DNA of 64,000 nucleotides, taken from contig NZ_JACYXM010000004.1 of the NCBI RefSeq assembly GCF_014843005.1, forward strand, positions 2,530 through 66,529, written 5' to 3'. Position numbers and translations under genes: made by a program. The stretch comes from Rhodanobacter sp. DHG33. Lineage in GTDB: Bacteria; Pseudomonadota; Gammaproteobacteria; Xanthomonadales; Rhodanobacteraceae. Below the pieces are notes generated by a model, which saw only the letters and a list, made by a program, of their open reading frames with translations, did not search any database and was not told where the DNA came from. How positions within the stretch are numbered: the stretch's first letter is position 1; every line of letters starts with the position of its first letter. Of this stretch, positions 43,071 through 51,555 are shown one piece after another.

Positions 43071-43759
43071 TGCGCATCCTCCTGGTGGAAGACGAGGCCC
43101 CGCTGCGCGAAACGCTGGCGGCGCGACTGAAGCGCGACGGCTTCGCCGTCGACGCGGCGCAGGACGGCGAAGAGGCGCTCTACCTCGGCCGCGAAGTGCC
43201 GTTCGACCTCGCCATCATCGACCTGGGCCTGCCCAAGATGTCGGGCATGGATCTCATCAAGGCGCTGCGCGAACACGGCCAGCGCTACCCGGTGCTGATC
43301 CTCACCGCGCGCGGTGGCTGGCAGGACAAGGTGGAAGGTCTCAAGCAGGGCGCCGACGACTACCTGGTCAAGCCGTTCCACGTCGAGGAACTGCTGGCCC
43401 GCATCAACGCCCTGGTGCGTCGCGCCAGCGGCTGGTCCAAGCCGGTGCTGGCCTGCGGCCCGATCAAGCTGGACACCACCGCGCAGACGGTCACGGTGGA
43501 AGAGAAGATCGTCGACCTCACCAGCTACGAGTACAAGGTGCTGGAATACCTGATGCTGCATGCCGGCGAGCTGGTCTCCAAGGCCGACCTCACCGAGCAC
43601 ATCTACCAGCAGGATTTCGACCGCGACTCCAACGTACTGGAAGTCTTCATCGGCCGACTGCGCCGCAAGCTGGACCCGGAAAGCGCCCTGAAGCCGATCG
43701 AGACCGTGCGTGGCCGTGGATACCGCTTTGCCATCCCCCGTACCGACGGCGACGAGTGA
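43070..43759 (+). CDS. phoP: Response regulator, PhoP type (OmpR family)
   Basis: This 229-residue protein has a receiver domain with Asp7-Glu8 acidic pocket, phosphorylated Asp51 (AIIDLGLPKMSG) and Lys101 region (DDYLVKPFHVEELLARI). The winged helix DNA-binding domain has VDLTSYEYKVLEYLMLHAGE, VLEVFIGRLRRKLD and VRGRGYRFAIP. It matches PhoP of xanthomonads and enterobacteria, which controls envelope and magnesium-stress genes. The ATG overlaps the upstream PepSY gene stop by one base. It also overlaps phoQ by about 50 bp if the GTG start of phoQ is right. Confidence 0.93.
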   Translation: MRILLVEDEAPLRETLAARLKRDGFAVDAAQDGEEALYLGREVPFDLAIIDLGLPKMSGMDLIKALREHGQRYPVLILTARGGWQDKVEGLKQGADDYLVKPFHVEELLARINALVRRASGWSKPVLACGPIKLDTTAQTVTVEEKIVDLTSYEYKVLEYLMLHAGELVSKADLTEHIYQQDFDRDSNVLEVFIGRLRRKLDPESALKPIETVRGRGYRFAIPRTDGDE

Positions 43760-45137
43760 GCCCTCGCCGCGCCGCCCGCTCTCGCTGGCGGCGCGCTCGG
43801 CCATCACCACGGGACTCGTACTGGCTGCCTTCCTCGGGCTGGTCGGCGTCGCCATGTCCGTGGCCAGGAAAGGCACCGCGCTGAACAATCTGCAGGAACG
43901 ACTGCAGGACTCCGCCGTCGCCGACATCATCACCCATACCGACGTCGACCGTTACGGTCGCCTGCTGCCGCCTGATTCGCCGCCGCAGAAATTCTCCCAG
44001 CCCGGCTCCGGCCTGTATGCGGTGATCCTGGGACCGGACGGCTATCGCTGGAAATCCAACTCGGCGCTCGACAGCAATTTCAGCTTCCTGCAGCCGCTGC
44101 AGCCGGGCGACCATCTGTTCGCCGGCCCGGTCGACACCCGCATGGGGCGCGTCTACTACTACGCCAGGGGTGTGTCCTTCGATTCCCTGGACGGCACCCG
44201 ATCGACGCCCGCCACGGTCATGGTGGCGCAGACCGAGCAGCAGCTCGAAGGCGAGAACGCGGTGTACCAGCGCACGCTGGCGCTGTGGTTGTCGATACTC
44301 GGCGTGATGCTGATCGTGCTGCAGTTGCTGCTGCTGCGCTGGAGCCTCACCCCGCTGCGCAAGGTGTCCAGCGACATGAGCCGCGTCGAACGCGGCGACA
44401 GCGACCATCTGGACAGCCAGTATCCGCTGGAGCTGACCGGCCTCACCGAGCGCATCAACGCCTTCATCAACAGCGAACGCGAACAGCGCACGCGCTACCG
44501 CCACACCCTGGCCGACCTCGCGCACAGTCTGAAGACGCCGCTGGCGGTGATCCGCTCGCAGATGGAATCCGCCAGCGACGACTCCGCGCGGCGCGGCGTG
44601 CTCGACCAGGTGCGGCGCATGGACGAGCTGGTCGCCTATCAGCTGGCGCGCGCCGCCACTTCGGGCCGCCAGACCTTCGCCGCCGCCATTCCCATCGCCA
44701 GCCACGCCGAAGACCTGGTGCAGAGCCTGGAAAAGGTCTATGCCGCCAAGAACGTGCTGTGCGAGTTCGACATCGAGGACGGCGCCTCCTTCCACGGCGA
44801 ACTCAACGACCTGCTCGAACTGATGGGCAATCTGCTGGAAAACGCCTTCAAGTGGACGCGCCACCACGTGCTGCTGGTAGTGCAGAAGCAGCCCCAGCAT
44901 GGCCGACCCCGCCCCGGGCTGCTGCTCAGCGTGGAAGACGACGGCCCCGGCATCGCCGAAGAGAAGATCGAAAAGGTGCTGCAGCGTGGCGTGCGCGGCG
45001 ACGAGCGCGTGCAGGGCCACGGCATTGGCCTGTCCATCGTGCAGGACATCGTGCGCGCCTATCGCGGCGAACTGGTGGTGGACCGTTCGCCCGACTTCGG
45101 CGGTGCGCGCTTCAGCGTGAAATTGCCGCCGGAATAA
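43710..45137 (+). CDS. phoQ: Sensor histidine kinase, PhoQ type
   Basis: This 475-residue inner-membrane sensor kinase has a first helix near residues 30-51 (AITTGLVLAAFLGLVGVAMS), a periplasmic sensor of about 130 residues and a second helix near 190-210 (ALWLSILGVMLIVLQLLLLR). A HAMP-like segment and dimerisation helix follow, with His272 in LADLAHSLKTPLAVIRSQME. The ATPase domain has ELMGNLLENAFKWTRHH, VEDDGPGIAEE and GHGIGLSIVQDIVRAY. The start is probably one of two GTG codons (43710 or 43716) inside phoP; translational coupling is likely. It would phosphorylate PhoP in response to divalent cations or cationic peptides, by family knowledge. Confidence 0.92.
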   Translation: MAVDTALPSPVPTATSEPSPRRPLSLAARSAITTGLVLAAFLGLVGVAMSVARKGTALNNLQERLQDSAVADIITHTDVDRYGRLLPPDSPPQKFSQPGSGLYAVILGPDGYRWKSNSALDSNFSFLQPLQPGDHLFAGPVDTRMGRVYYYARGVSFDSLDGTRSTPATVMVAQTEQQLEGENAVYQRTLALWLSILGVMLIVLQLLLLRWSLTPLRKVSSDMSRVERGDSDHLDSQYPLELTGLTERINAFINSEREQRTRYRHTLADLAHSLKTPLAVIRSQMESASDDSARRGVLDQVRRMDELVAYQLARAATSGRQTFAAAIPIASHAEDLVQSLEKVYAAKNVLCEFDIEDGASFHGELNDLLELMGNLLENAFKWTRHHVLLVVQKQPQHGRPRPGLLLSVEDDGPGIAEEKIEKVLQRGVRGDERVQGHGIGLSIVQDIVRAYRGELVVDRSPDFGGARFSVKLPPE

Positions 45138-45155
45138 CGGCCGGCGCCGGGCGAG

Positions 45156-45500
45156 TTACTGGATCGAACCCGGCAAGAGCGACTGCCAGCCCAGCGTGGC
45201 CGGCTTGGCGGCCACCGGTGCGGAAATGCGCCCTTCGTGCCCGCCGCCTCCAGCCGTACCGCCGCCGCCGTGGTTGTCGGCGTCGCCATTTTCCGCATCG
45301 CTGCCATGGCGGGGCGAGGGGCAGTCACGGTTGAGTCCCAGCGCATCGCTGCCACTGTTGCTGGCGGTGTCGTGGGTACCCGTGTCCGTCGTGGATCGGC
45401 CGGTCGCGGCGATGTCGCGGATGCCCGCATCCGCCGCCATGGCGCTGCCCATGCCGGCCAAACCGATCAGGCAACCGATCATCCAGTGTCTGGCACTCAT
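45156..45500 (-). CDS. Small secreted protein, Gly/His/Asn-rich tail, unknown function
   Basis: This 114-residue protein has a clear signal peptide (MIGCLIGLAGMGSAMAADAG). The mature part is polar: STTDTGTHDTASNSGSDALG, NRDCPSPRHGSDAENGDADN and HGGGGTAGGGGHEG, ending in ATLGWQSLLPGSIQ. The ATG at 45498-45500 has a strong ribosome-binding site (AAGGGG). It is convergent with phoQ, its stop being 18 bp from the phoQ stop. I recognise no family. The conserved-looking C-terminal WQSLLPG suggests a lineage-specific exported protein. Confidence 0.7.
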   Translation of the reverse strand: MSARHWMIGCLIGLAGMGSAMAADAGIRDIAATGRSTTDTGTHDTASNSGSDALGLNRDCPSPRHGSDAENGDADNHGGGGTAGGGGHEGRISAPVAAKPATLGWQSLLPGSIQ

Positions 45501-45634
45501 GGCTGGGCACCCCTTGACGCGCAGGCGAGATTCCCGATCCTCGCAGAAACCGGGGCGCCGGCGCCAGTGCCCCTGCCTCAGGACGTCGCGCCCCGCTAAA
45601 ATCGCCGGATGCCCGTGAACGACATACCCTCCTG

Positions 45635-46624
45635 ATGCAAGCCGCCGAACTGCTGGCCGAACTATCCGCGGGCGAACCGCGCTCCGGCGTCGAACTGGCC
45701 GCCGGGGCCGGTGTGACCCGCGCCGCGGTATGGAAACAGATCGAGGCGCTGCGCGCGCGCGGCGTACCGATCGAGGCCGGCGGCGCCCGCGGCTACCGGC
45801 TGCCGTGGCCCGTGCAGCTGCTGGACGCCGCGCGAATCCGCGCCGCGCTGCCCACTGCCGTCGCCAAACAACTGGGAGCGCTGGAAGTGCATTGGGAGCT
45901 CGACTCCACCTCCAGCGAACTGCAGCGGCGCGGGGCTGCGGCTGCGGACCTCTCCATGATGCTGGCCGAGACACAGAGCGCAGGCCGCGGCAGGCGCGGC
46001 CGCCGCTGGCTGTCGCCGCCGGGACTGAACATCTATCTGTCTTGCGTGAAGCGTTTCGACACCGGCTTTGCCACGCTGTCGGGCCTCTCGCTGGCGATGG
46101 GCGTGATCGTGCTCCGCACGCTCGCTGCGCTGGGCATCGCCGGCGCCGGCCTGAAATGGCCGAACGACGTGCTGGCCGTCGCGCCGGGCAACGCACCTGG
46201 CAAGCTGGCCGGCATCCTCGTGGAATTGAGCGGCGAATATCAGGGGCCGTGCGCTGCGATCATCGGCATCGGCCTCAACCTCCGACTCACCGACGCGCTG
46301 CGCGAGCAGGCCGGGCAACCGACCTGCGACCTCGCCACGCTGGCCGGCGGCGCGCCGCCGGAGCGCAACCGCGCAGCGGCCGCGCTGATCGCCGCACTGG
46401 CCGAGGGCCTGCGCCAGTTCGAGCACGAAGGCTTCGCCGCGTTCGCCGACGAGTACGCCCGCCACGACCTGCTGCGCGACCAGCCGCTGAGACTCAGCGG
46501 CGCAGGCGGCGAGCGCGACGGCGTCGGCCACGGCGTGGACAACCGCGGCGCCCTGCTGCTGCGCCTGCCCGACGGCGGAATCCAGCGCATCGACAGCGCC
46601 GACGTCACGGTGCGCCGCGCATGA
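45635..46624 (+). CDS. birA: Bifunctional biotin ligase / biotin operon repressor
   Basis: This 329-residue protein attaches biotin to carboxylase carrier proteins and can repress biotin genes. The N-terminal winged helix (GVELAAGAGVTRAAVWKQIE) precedes the ligase core, with the biotin loop GRGRRGRRWLSPPGLNIYLS, GLKWPNDVLAV and KLAGILVELSGEYQGPCAAI, and a C-terminal SH3-like domain. The ATG at 45635 is 135 bp from the divergent secreted-protein gene. Its stop overlaps the coaX start (ATGA at 46621), so birA, coaX and probably the SPOR gene form an operon of cofactor genes. Confidence 0.93.
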   Translation: MQAAELLAELSAGEPRSGVELAAGAGVTRAAVWKQIEALRARGVPIEAGGARGYRLPWPVQLLDAARIRAALPTAVAKQLGALEVHWELDSTSSELQRRGAAAADLSMMLAETQSAGRGRRGRRWLSPPGLNIYLSCVKRFDTGFATLSGLSLAMGVIVLRTLAALGIAGAGLKWPNDVLAVAPGNAPGKLAGILVELSGEYQGPCAAIIGIGLNLRLTDALREQAGQPTCDLATLAGGAPPERNRAAAALIAALAEGLRQFEHEGFAAFADEYARHDLLRDQPLRLSGAGGERDGVGHGVDNRGALLLRLPDGGIQRIDSADVTVRRA

Positions 46625-47358
46625 AGCTGCTGCTGGATCTGGGCAACACCCGCCTGAAGTGGGCATTGCGTCGCGACGGCAACGTGCTCGCCAGTGGCGC
46701 AGTGGCATGGAACGAGAACGTGGCGGAAACGTTGGCCGCCGCCTGGGCGGGCCTGACCGCGCCTGCCGCCGTGTTCGGCGCTTCGGTGGTGGACGCCCCG
46801 CGCGAGCGGCTCGTCGCCGCCAGCGTCGCCACCGCGTTCGCACGCGAACCGCAATGGCTGCGCACGCCGGCCGAAGCCTGCGGCGTGCGCAATGCCTATG
46901 CCGAACCGCAACGGCTGGGCGTGGATCGCTTCCTTGCCATGGTCGCCGCCCATGCCGACGGCCCCGCTCCGTGCGTGCTGGTCGGCGTGGGCACTGCGCT
47001 CACGCTGGATGCATTGGCGGCCGACGGGCGCCATCTGGGCGGCCTGATCGCACCGGGGCCGCGCCTGATGCAGGAGTCCCTGCTGGGCGCCACTGCACAG
47101 GTGCGCCCAGCGCACGCAGGTACGATCGTCGAAGCGGCGGACAACACCGCCGACGCGGTGGCTTCCGGTTGCTGGCTTGCGGCGGCGGCGCTGGTCGAGC
47201 GCTTCGCGGCGCGCATGGCGCCGGCGCTGGGCGGCGCGCCGGAGCTGCGCCTCGGCGGCGGGGATGCGGAAACGCTGCAGCCGCTGCTCGCCATGCCGGC
47301 GCAGCTCGTCCACGATGGCGTGCTGCGCGGACTGGCGGCCTGGGCCGCGGCACAATAG
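46621..47358 (+). CDS. coaX: Type III pantothenate kinase
   Basis: This 245-residue enzyme phosphorylates pantothenate, the first step of coenzyme A synthesis, and belongs to the ASKHA-fold CoaX family. Motifs are LLLDLGNTRLKWAL (phosphate 1), NAYAEPQRLGVDRFLAMVAA (substrate and catalytic Asp), VLVGVGTALTLDALAADGRH (phosphate 2) and LGGLIAPGPRLMQESL. The ATG overlaps the birA stop (ATGA). CoA made here is also the donor for the phosphopantetheinyl transferase of the island, a pathway link rather than a genetic one. Confidence 0.95.
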   Translation: MKLLLDLGNTRLKWALRRDGNVLASGAVAWNENVAETLAAAWAGLTAPAAVFGASVVDAPRERLVAASVATAFAREPQWLRTPAEACGVRNAYAEPQRLGVDRFLAMVAAHADGPAPCVLVGVGTALTLDALAADGRHLGGLIAPGPRLMQESLLGATAQVRPAHAGTIVEAADNTADAVASGCWLAAAALVERFAARMAPALGGAPELRLGGGDAETLQPLLAMPAQLVHDGVLRGLAAWAAAQ

Positions 47359-47391
47359 GCAAACGCCGCTGGCGTGAATGACGGGGGATGG

Positions 47392-48105
47392 ATGTTTCTG
47401 CGATTGCTGTTCGTGTTGCTGGTCATGCTCAACATCGTGGCCGGCGCCTGGCTGCTGCTCGGCCAGCCGTATGCGCATGTGCCGATGGCCACCGATCCCG
47501 GCGTGCCGGAGCTCCACCTGCTGTCGGAACTGCCTGCGCAGGCAGCCACAACCGAGCCCGCCGCCGGCGTCGCCACCTCGGCCACACCGGCACCCGCTCC
47601 CGCAGCGACGAACGTGGATGGCGCCAACACGTCGGACGCGAACGCGCCCGTGGAACTTCGCTGCCTCACCCTGGGGCCATTCGCCACGCCGCACGACCTG
47701 CAGCAGGCGCGCACCGCGCTTACGCCCGTCACGCGACGCATGCGCTCGCGCCAGGAACAGGTCGCCCAATCGCGCAGCTGGTGGGTCTACCTGCCCGCAT
47801 CCGGCAGCCGCGCGCAGGCGCTGGCGCTCACCAAGCAGCTCGCCGCACACGGCATCAACGACTACTTCGTGGTCGGCGGTGGCGACCAGCCCAACACGGT
47901 CTCGCTGGGCCTGTTCAAGGACCAGGACAACGCGCGCAAACGCCGCACCGAAGTGGCCACCGCCGGCTTTGCCGCCCGCATTGCCGAGCGCACCGAAACC
48001 GTGCCGCAATACTGGCTCGACCTGGTCGCCGAAGGCCGCGGCTTCGACTGGCATCGCCGCATCCGTTCTGACGGCGTGGGTTCGCACAGCACCTCATGCT
48101 TTTGA
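47392..48105 (+). CDS. SPOR-domain membrane protein
   Basis: This 237-residue protein has an N-terminal membrane helix (RLLFVLLVMLNIVAGAWLLL), an Ala/Pro/Thr-rich linker and a periplasmic SPOR-like domain. That domain has LRCLTLGPFATPHDLQQART, VYLPASGSRAQALALTKQLA and GDQPNTVSLGLFKDQDNARK. SPOR domains bind denuded peptidoglycan, often at the division site. The ATG at 47392 has GGGGGA just upstream; a GTG at 47374 would add six residues. It follows coaX by 33 bp and is likely in the birA-coaX operon. Its specific role is unknown. Confidence 0.85.
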   Translation: MFLRLLFVLLVMLNIVAGAWLLLGQPYAHVPMATDPGVPELHLLSELPAQAATTEPAAGVATSATPAPAPAATNVDGANTSDANAPVELRCLTLGPFATPHDLQQARTALTPVTRRMRSRQEQVAQSRSWWVYLPASGSRAQALALTKQLAAHGINDYFVVGGGDQPNTVSLGLFKDQDNARKRRTEVATAGFAARIAERTETVPQYWLDLVAEGRGFDWHRRIRSDGVGSHSTSCF

Positions 48106-48132
48106 GAATCCCCTGCTAGAATGGGCCTTTGC

Positions 48133-48208
48133 GCCGGCATAGCTCAGTTGGTAGAGCAACTGATTTGTAATCAGTAGGTCGCGGGTTCGATTCCTGCTGC
48201 CGGCACCA
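48133..48208 (+). tRNA. tRNA-Thr(UGU)
   Basis: This is a complete 76-base cloverleaf: acceptor GCCGGCA/TGCCGGC, D arm GCTC/GAGC, anticodon arm ACTGA-TTTGTAA-TCAGT, T arm GCGGG-TTCGATT-CCTGC and encoded CCA. The anticodon TGT reads ACA threonine codons. No Tyr/Gly/Thr-tufB cluster accompanies it. Confidence 0.96.
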
Positions 48209-48267
48209 TTCGCGGCCTCCTCTCGATCCCCGCTGCGGCCGCGCGTCAGCCACGTGGACATCGAATC

Positions 48268-49182
48268 ATGAGCAAGCAGACCATCGCCCTGGTGGGCGTA
48301 CCCACCGACATCGGCGCAGGCCATCGCGGCGCCTCGATGGGGCCGGAGGCGCTGCGCGTGGCGCAGATCGCCGAAAAGCTGCGCGCACGCGGGCTGGATG
48401 TAGTCGACCGCGGCAACCTGCACGGCCCGCACAACCCGTGGCTGCCGCCGGTGAACGGCTACCGCCATCTCGCCGAAGTGGTGGCCTGGAACGAAGTGAC
48501 GCATGCGGCGATCTACGATGAACTGGCCCATGGCCGCCTGCCCATCATGCTGGGCGGCGACCATTGCCTCGCCATCGGCACGATCAGCGCGATCGCCCGT
48601 CACTGTCGCGAAAAGGGCAAGCAGCTTCGTGTGCTGTGGCTGGATGCGCACGCCGACTTCAATACCGCCACCATCACCCCCTCGGGCAACATCCACGGCA
48701 TGCCGGTGGCCTGCCTATGCGGCAATGGCCCAAAGGAACTGGTGCAGATCGGCGGCCACGTGCCCGCGACCACGCCCGACGTGTTCCGCCAGATCGGCAT
48801 CCGCTCGGTGGACGAGGGCGAGAAGCGGCTGGTGCGCGAAGCGCAGATCGTCGTACACGACATGCGCAGCATCGACGAAATGGGCATGCGCAGCACGATG
48901 GAACAGGCACTCGCCGGCATGGACGACGACACTCACCTGCACGTGAGCTTCGACGTGGATTTCCTCGACCCCCTCATCGCGCCCGGCGTGGGCACCACGG
49001 TGCGCGGCGGCCCGAACTACCGCGAAGCGCAGCTGTGCATGGAAATGATCGCCGACAGCGGCCGGCTTTCCTCGCTCGACATCGTGGAACTCAACCCCGC
49101 GTTCGACAAGCGCAACCAGACCGCGAAACTCGCGGTGGACCTGGTCGAATCGCTGTTCGGCAAGTCCACCCTGCTGCGCTGA
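48268..49182 (+). CDS. rocF: Arginase
   Basis: This 304-residue manganese enzyme hydrolyses arginine to ornithine and urea. Metal ligands are all visible: His in MLGGDHCLAIGT, the WLDAHADFNT set and SFDVDFLDPLIAPGVGT. The arginase substrate loop NIHGMPVACLCG is present, which favours arginase over agmatinase. The ATG is at 48268, 59 bp after tRNA-Thr. trpS follows 25 bp after the stop and may share the transcript. The reaction is cytosolic nitrogen recycling. Confidence 0.93.
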   Translation: MSKQTIALVGVPTDIGAGHRGASMGPEALRVAQIAEKLRARGLDVVDRGNLHGPHNPWLPPVNGYRHLAEVVAWNEVTHAAIYDELAHGRLPIMLGGDHCLAIGTISAIARHCREKGKQLRVLWLDAHADFNTATITPSGNIHGMPVACLCGNGPKELVQIGGHVPATTPDVFRQIGIRSVDEGEKRLVREAQIVVHDMRSIDEMGMRSTMEQALAGMDDDTHLHVSFDVDFLDPLIAPGVGTTVRGGPNYREAQLCMEMIADSGRLSSLDIVELNPAFDKRNQTAKLAVDLVESLFGKSTLLR

Positions 49183-49207
49183 GCGCATCACCCACCGAAA
49201 TCGAGAC

Positions 49208-50554
49208 ATGCAGACCCGAGTCCTCACCGGCATCACCACCACCGGCACTCCGCACCTTGGCAACTATGTCGGTGCGATCCGCCCTGCGATCAACGCCAGC
49301 CGCCGCGCGGACGTGGATGCGTTCTTCTTCCTCGCCGACTACCACGCGCTGATCAAGAGCGACGATGCTTCCCGCATCGAGCGCTCGCGGCTGGAGATCG
49401 CAGCGACCTGGCTGGCCGCCGGGCTCGACCCTGCGCGCGTTACTTTCTACCGCCAGTCGGACATCCCCGAGATTCCCGAGCTGACCTGGTTCCTCACCTG
49501 CGTCACCGCCAAGGGCCTGCTCAACCGCGCGCATGCCTACAAGGCGGCCGTGGACAAGAACGCCGAGGCAGGCGAGGACCCCGACGCGGGCGTCACCGCC
49601 GGCCTGTACATGTATCCGGTGCTGATGGCCGCCGACATCCTCGCGTTCGACGCGCACAAGGTGCCGGTGGGCCGCGACCAGATCCAGCACATCGAGATGG
49701 CGCGCGACATCGGGCAGCGCTTCAACCACATCTACGGCCGCGATTTCTTCGTGCTGCCCGAGGTGGTGATCGAGGAGCAGGTAGCCACCCTGCCCGGCCT
49801 CGACGGCCGCAAGATGTCCAAGAGCTACGACAACACCGTGCCGCTGTTCGCCGGCGGCGCGAAGGCGCTGCGCGAGGCGATCATGCGCATCGTCACCGAC
49901 TCGCGCGCACCGGGCGAGGCGAAGGACCCGGACAGCTCGTCGCTGTACACCATCTTCCGCGCCTTTGCTGACGAGGCGGAAAGCGCGGCGTTCCGACAGT
50001 CCCTGCTCGACGGCATCGGCTGGGGCGAGGCCAAGCAGCGTCTGTTCGAGCGCATCGAGACGGAAGTGGCGCCGATGCGCGAGCGCTACGAAGCGCTGAT
50101 CGCCAAACCCGACGAGATCGAGGCCATCCTGCGCGAAGGCGCGGCGAAGGCGCGCGCGATCGCCATGCCCAAGCTGGCCGCGATCCGCGATGCCATCGGC
50201 CTGCGTGCGATGGGTGCCGCGCCCGCCGCCAAATCGGACAAGCACGCGACGGCGAAGGTGGGCAAGGCGCCCCGTTTCGCCAGCTTCCGCGATGGCGATG
50301 CCGGCTTCCGCTTCCGCCTCTTCGCCGCCGACGGCGAAGAGTTGCTGCTGTCCATGCCGTTCGCCGATCCCAAGGCCGCCGGCGCCATGCAGCAGCGCAT
50401 CCGCGCGCTGGGCGACGGCGCCACGCTGCGCGCGGACGGCGACGCGCTGGTGCTGGAACTGGACGGCGCGGATGTCGCACGTGCGTCGCAGGCGAGCGAC
50501 GCGATGCAGGCGCGCGTGCGCGAAGCGCTGGCACAGCTCGCCGCACAGGACTGA
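49208..50554 (+). CDS. trpS: Tryptophanyl-tRNA synthetase with C-terminal YegP-like extension
   Basis: This 448-residue enzyme charges tRNA-Trp. The catalytic core (residues 1-335) has GITTTGTPHLGNYVGAIRPA (HIGH-equivalent PHLGN), LPGLDGRKMSKSYDNTVPLF and AGLYMYPVLMAADILAF. Most bacterial TrpRS end near residue 330-340. Here about 110 extra residues follow: a Lys/Ala linker (AAPAAKSDKHATAKVGKAPR), then FASFRDGDAGFRFRLFAADG and EELLLSMPFADPKAAGAMQQ. The latter resembles the small YegP/DUF1508 fold. The function of this extension is unknown. The ATG is at 49208; its stop overlaps the next gene (TGATG). Confidence 0.93.
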   Translation: MQTRVLTGITTTGTPHLGNYVGAIRPAINASRRADVDAFFFLADYHALIKSDDASRIERSRLEIAATWLAAGLDPARVTFYRQSDIPEIPELTWFLTCVTAKGLLNRAHAYKAAVDKNAEAGEDPDAGVTAGLYMYPVLMAADILAFDAHKVPVGRDQIQHIEMARDIGQRFNHIYGRDFFVLPEVVIEEQVATLPGLDGRKMSKSYDNTVPLFAGGAKALREAIMRIVTDSRAPGEAKDPDSSSLYTIFRAFADEAESAAFRQSLLDGIGWGEAKQRLFERIETEVAPMRERYEALIAKPDEIEAILREGAAKARAIAMPKLAAIRDAIGLRAMGAAPAAKSDKHATAKVGKAPRFASFRDGDAGFRFRLFAADGEELLLSMPFADPKAAGAMQQRIRALGDGATLRADGDALVLELDGADVARASQASDAMQARVREALAQLAAQD

Positions 50555-50880
50555 TGCGCTACCTCGCCCTGCTACTGCTCGCACCCTGGCTGCTGATCCT
50601 CGGCTGGGCCTACGCGAACTACCCGAAATCGCTGCCGCGCACGGCGGCACGGCGCGGGTTCGACGCTGCGGCGTTGCTGCTGGCCTTCACTGCCGCCATC
50701 TATGCCGGGCTGCAAGGCTTCGACGCCGTGCCGCTGCCGTTGCTCGACGAGGCCGGGCGACGCGCCAGCGGCGCGATCTGGCAGCAGGTACTGCCGGCGC
50801 TGTGCGGCTACGGCGCCTTCGCCGGCGTGCTCGCGCTGGCGCTGCTGCTGCGTCGCCTGCTCTGGCATCGCGCGCGCTGA
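50554..50880 (+). CDS. Small membrane protein, unknown function
   Basis: This 108-residue protein has three predicted helices: ALLLLAPWLLILGWAYAN, FDAAALLLAFTAAIYAGL and VLPALCGYGAFAGVLALALL. It ends in a basic tail (RRLLWHRAR). I do not recognise the family. The ATG overlaps the trpS stop (TGATG), so expression is coupled to trpS. Its conserved-looking charged loop (ANYPKSLPRTAARRGFD) may be cytoplasmic or periplasmic. Confidence 0.75.
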   Translation: MRYLALLLLAPWLLILGWAYANYPKSLPRTAARRGFDAAALLLAFTAAIYAGLQGFDAVPLPLLDEAGRRASGAIWQQVLPALCGYGAFAGVLALALLLRRLLWHRAR

Positions 50881-50907
50881 CGCACGCGCACACACGGAAT
50901 CGCCACC

Positions 50908-51549
50908 ATGGACATCACCGCACTGCAACACCATCTGCTTCGCCTGTTCGAGCGCCACGAAGTGGAGCTCGAACCCGACGAGGATTGGCTGCTCACCGAC
51001 GGCGACTTCCCCGCGATCCGTGCCAGCTGGCGCGACGCCGCGGCAGGGGTGCCGGGGCGGCTGGATCTCGACATCGTGCTCGGCGAGGACCAGCAGGTCG
51101 AGGAAAGCTATGCCGGCACCGGCACTGGCGACGCGGCCTGCCGCGACGCGCTGCAGCGGTTCGAACAGGGCAGCCTGCACGTGCTGCTGGCCGCGTGCTG
51201 GTATGTCACCGATGCGCGCAAGCTGCAGCTGGAGTCGTGGAACATCGGCGTGCACGGCTGGGATGCGTTCATCGGCCCGCTCGTCGTGCAGGGTACGGAG
51301 GTGGCACTGCCGGCTGATGCACTGGCGCCGCTGTTCGCCGCGCTCCGCAACGAAGTACTGGCGCCCCGGATGCATTGGGTGCGGGTGTTCCTGCGCCGGG
51401 AAGCGAACGGCGAAACCACCGTCGAAGCATTGCTCGACAACGAGTCGTGGCCGGCGGGCGACCGCGCCCTCGCTGCCGTGGCGTGGCCGCCGGCAGCGGA
51501 GTCTTACAGCGTGCGCTGCTTCATGATGCTGGACATCCGCGACTACTGA
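50908..51549 (+). CDS. Cytosolic protein of unknown function (213 aa)
   Basis: This acidic protein without signal or membrane segments starts MDITALQHHLLRLFERHEVE. Recognisable features are only the mixed alpha/beta pattern, the aromatic-rich ESWNIGVHGWDAFIGPLVVQ segment and SVRCFMMLDIRDY at the end. It may belong to a DUF6348-type family, but I am not sure. It follows the small membrane protein by 27 bp on the same strand, so it is probably the last gene of the rocF-trpS group. Codon use matches the core genome. Confidence 0.7.
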   Translation: MDITALQHHLLRLFERHEVELEPDEDWLLTDGDFPAIRASWRDAAAGVPGRLDLDIVLGEDQQVEESYAGTGTGDAACRDALQRFEQGSLHVLLAACWYVTDARKLQLESWNIGVHGWDAFIGPLVVQGTEVALPADALAPLFAALRNEVLAPRMHWVRVFLRREANGETTVEALLDNESWPAGDRALAAVAWPPAAESYSVRCFMMLDIRDY

Positions 51550-51555
51550 CGCGGC

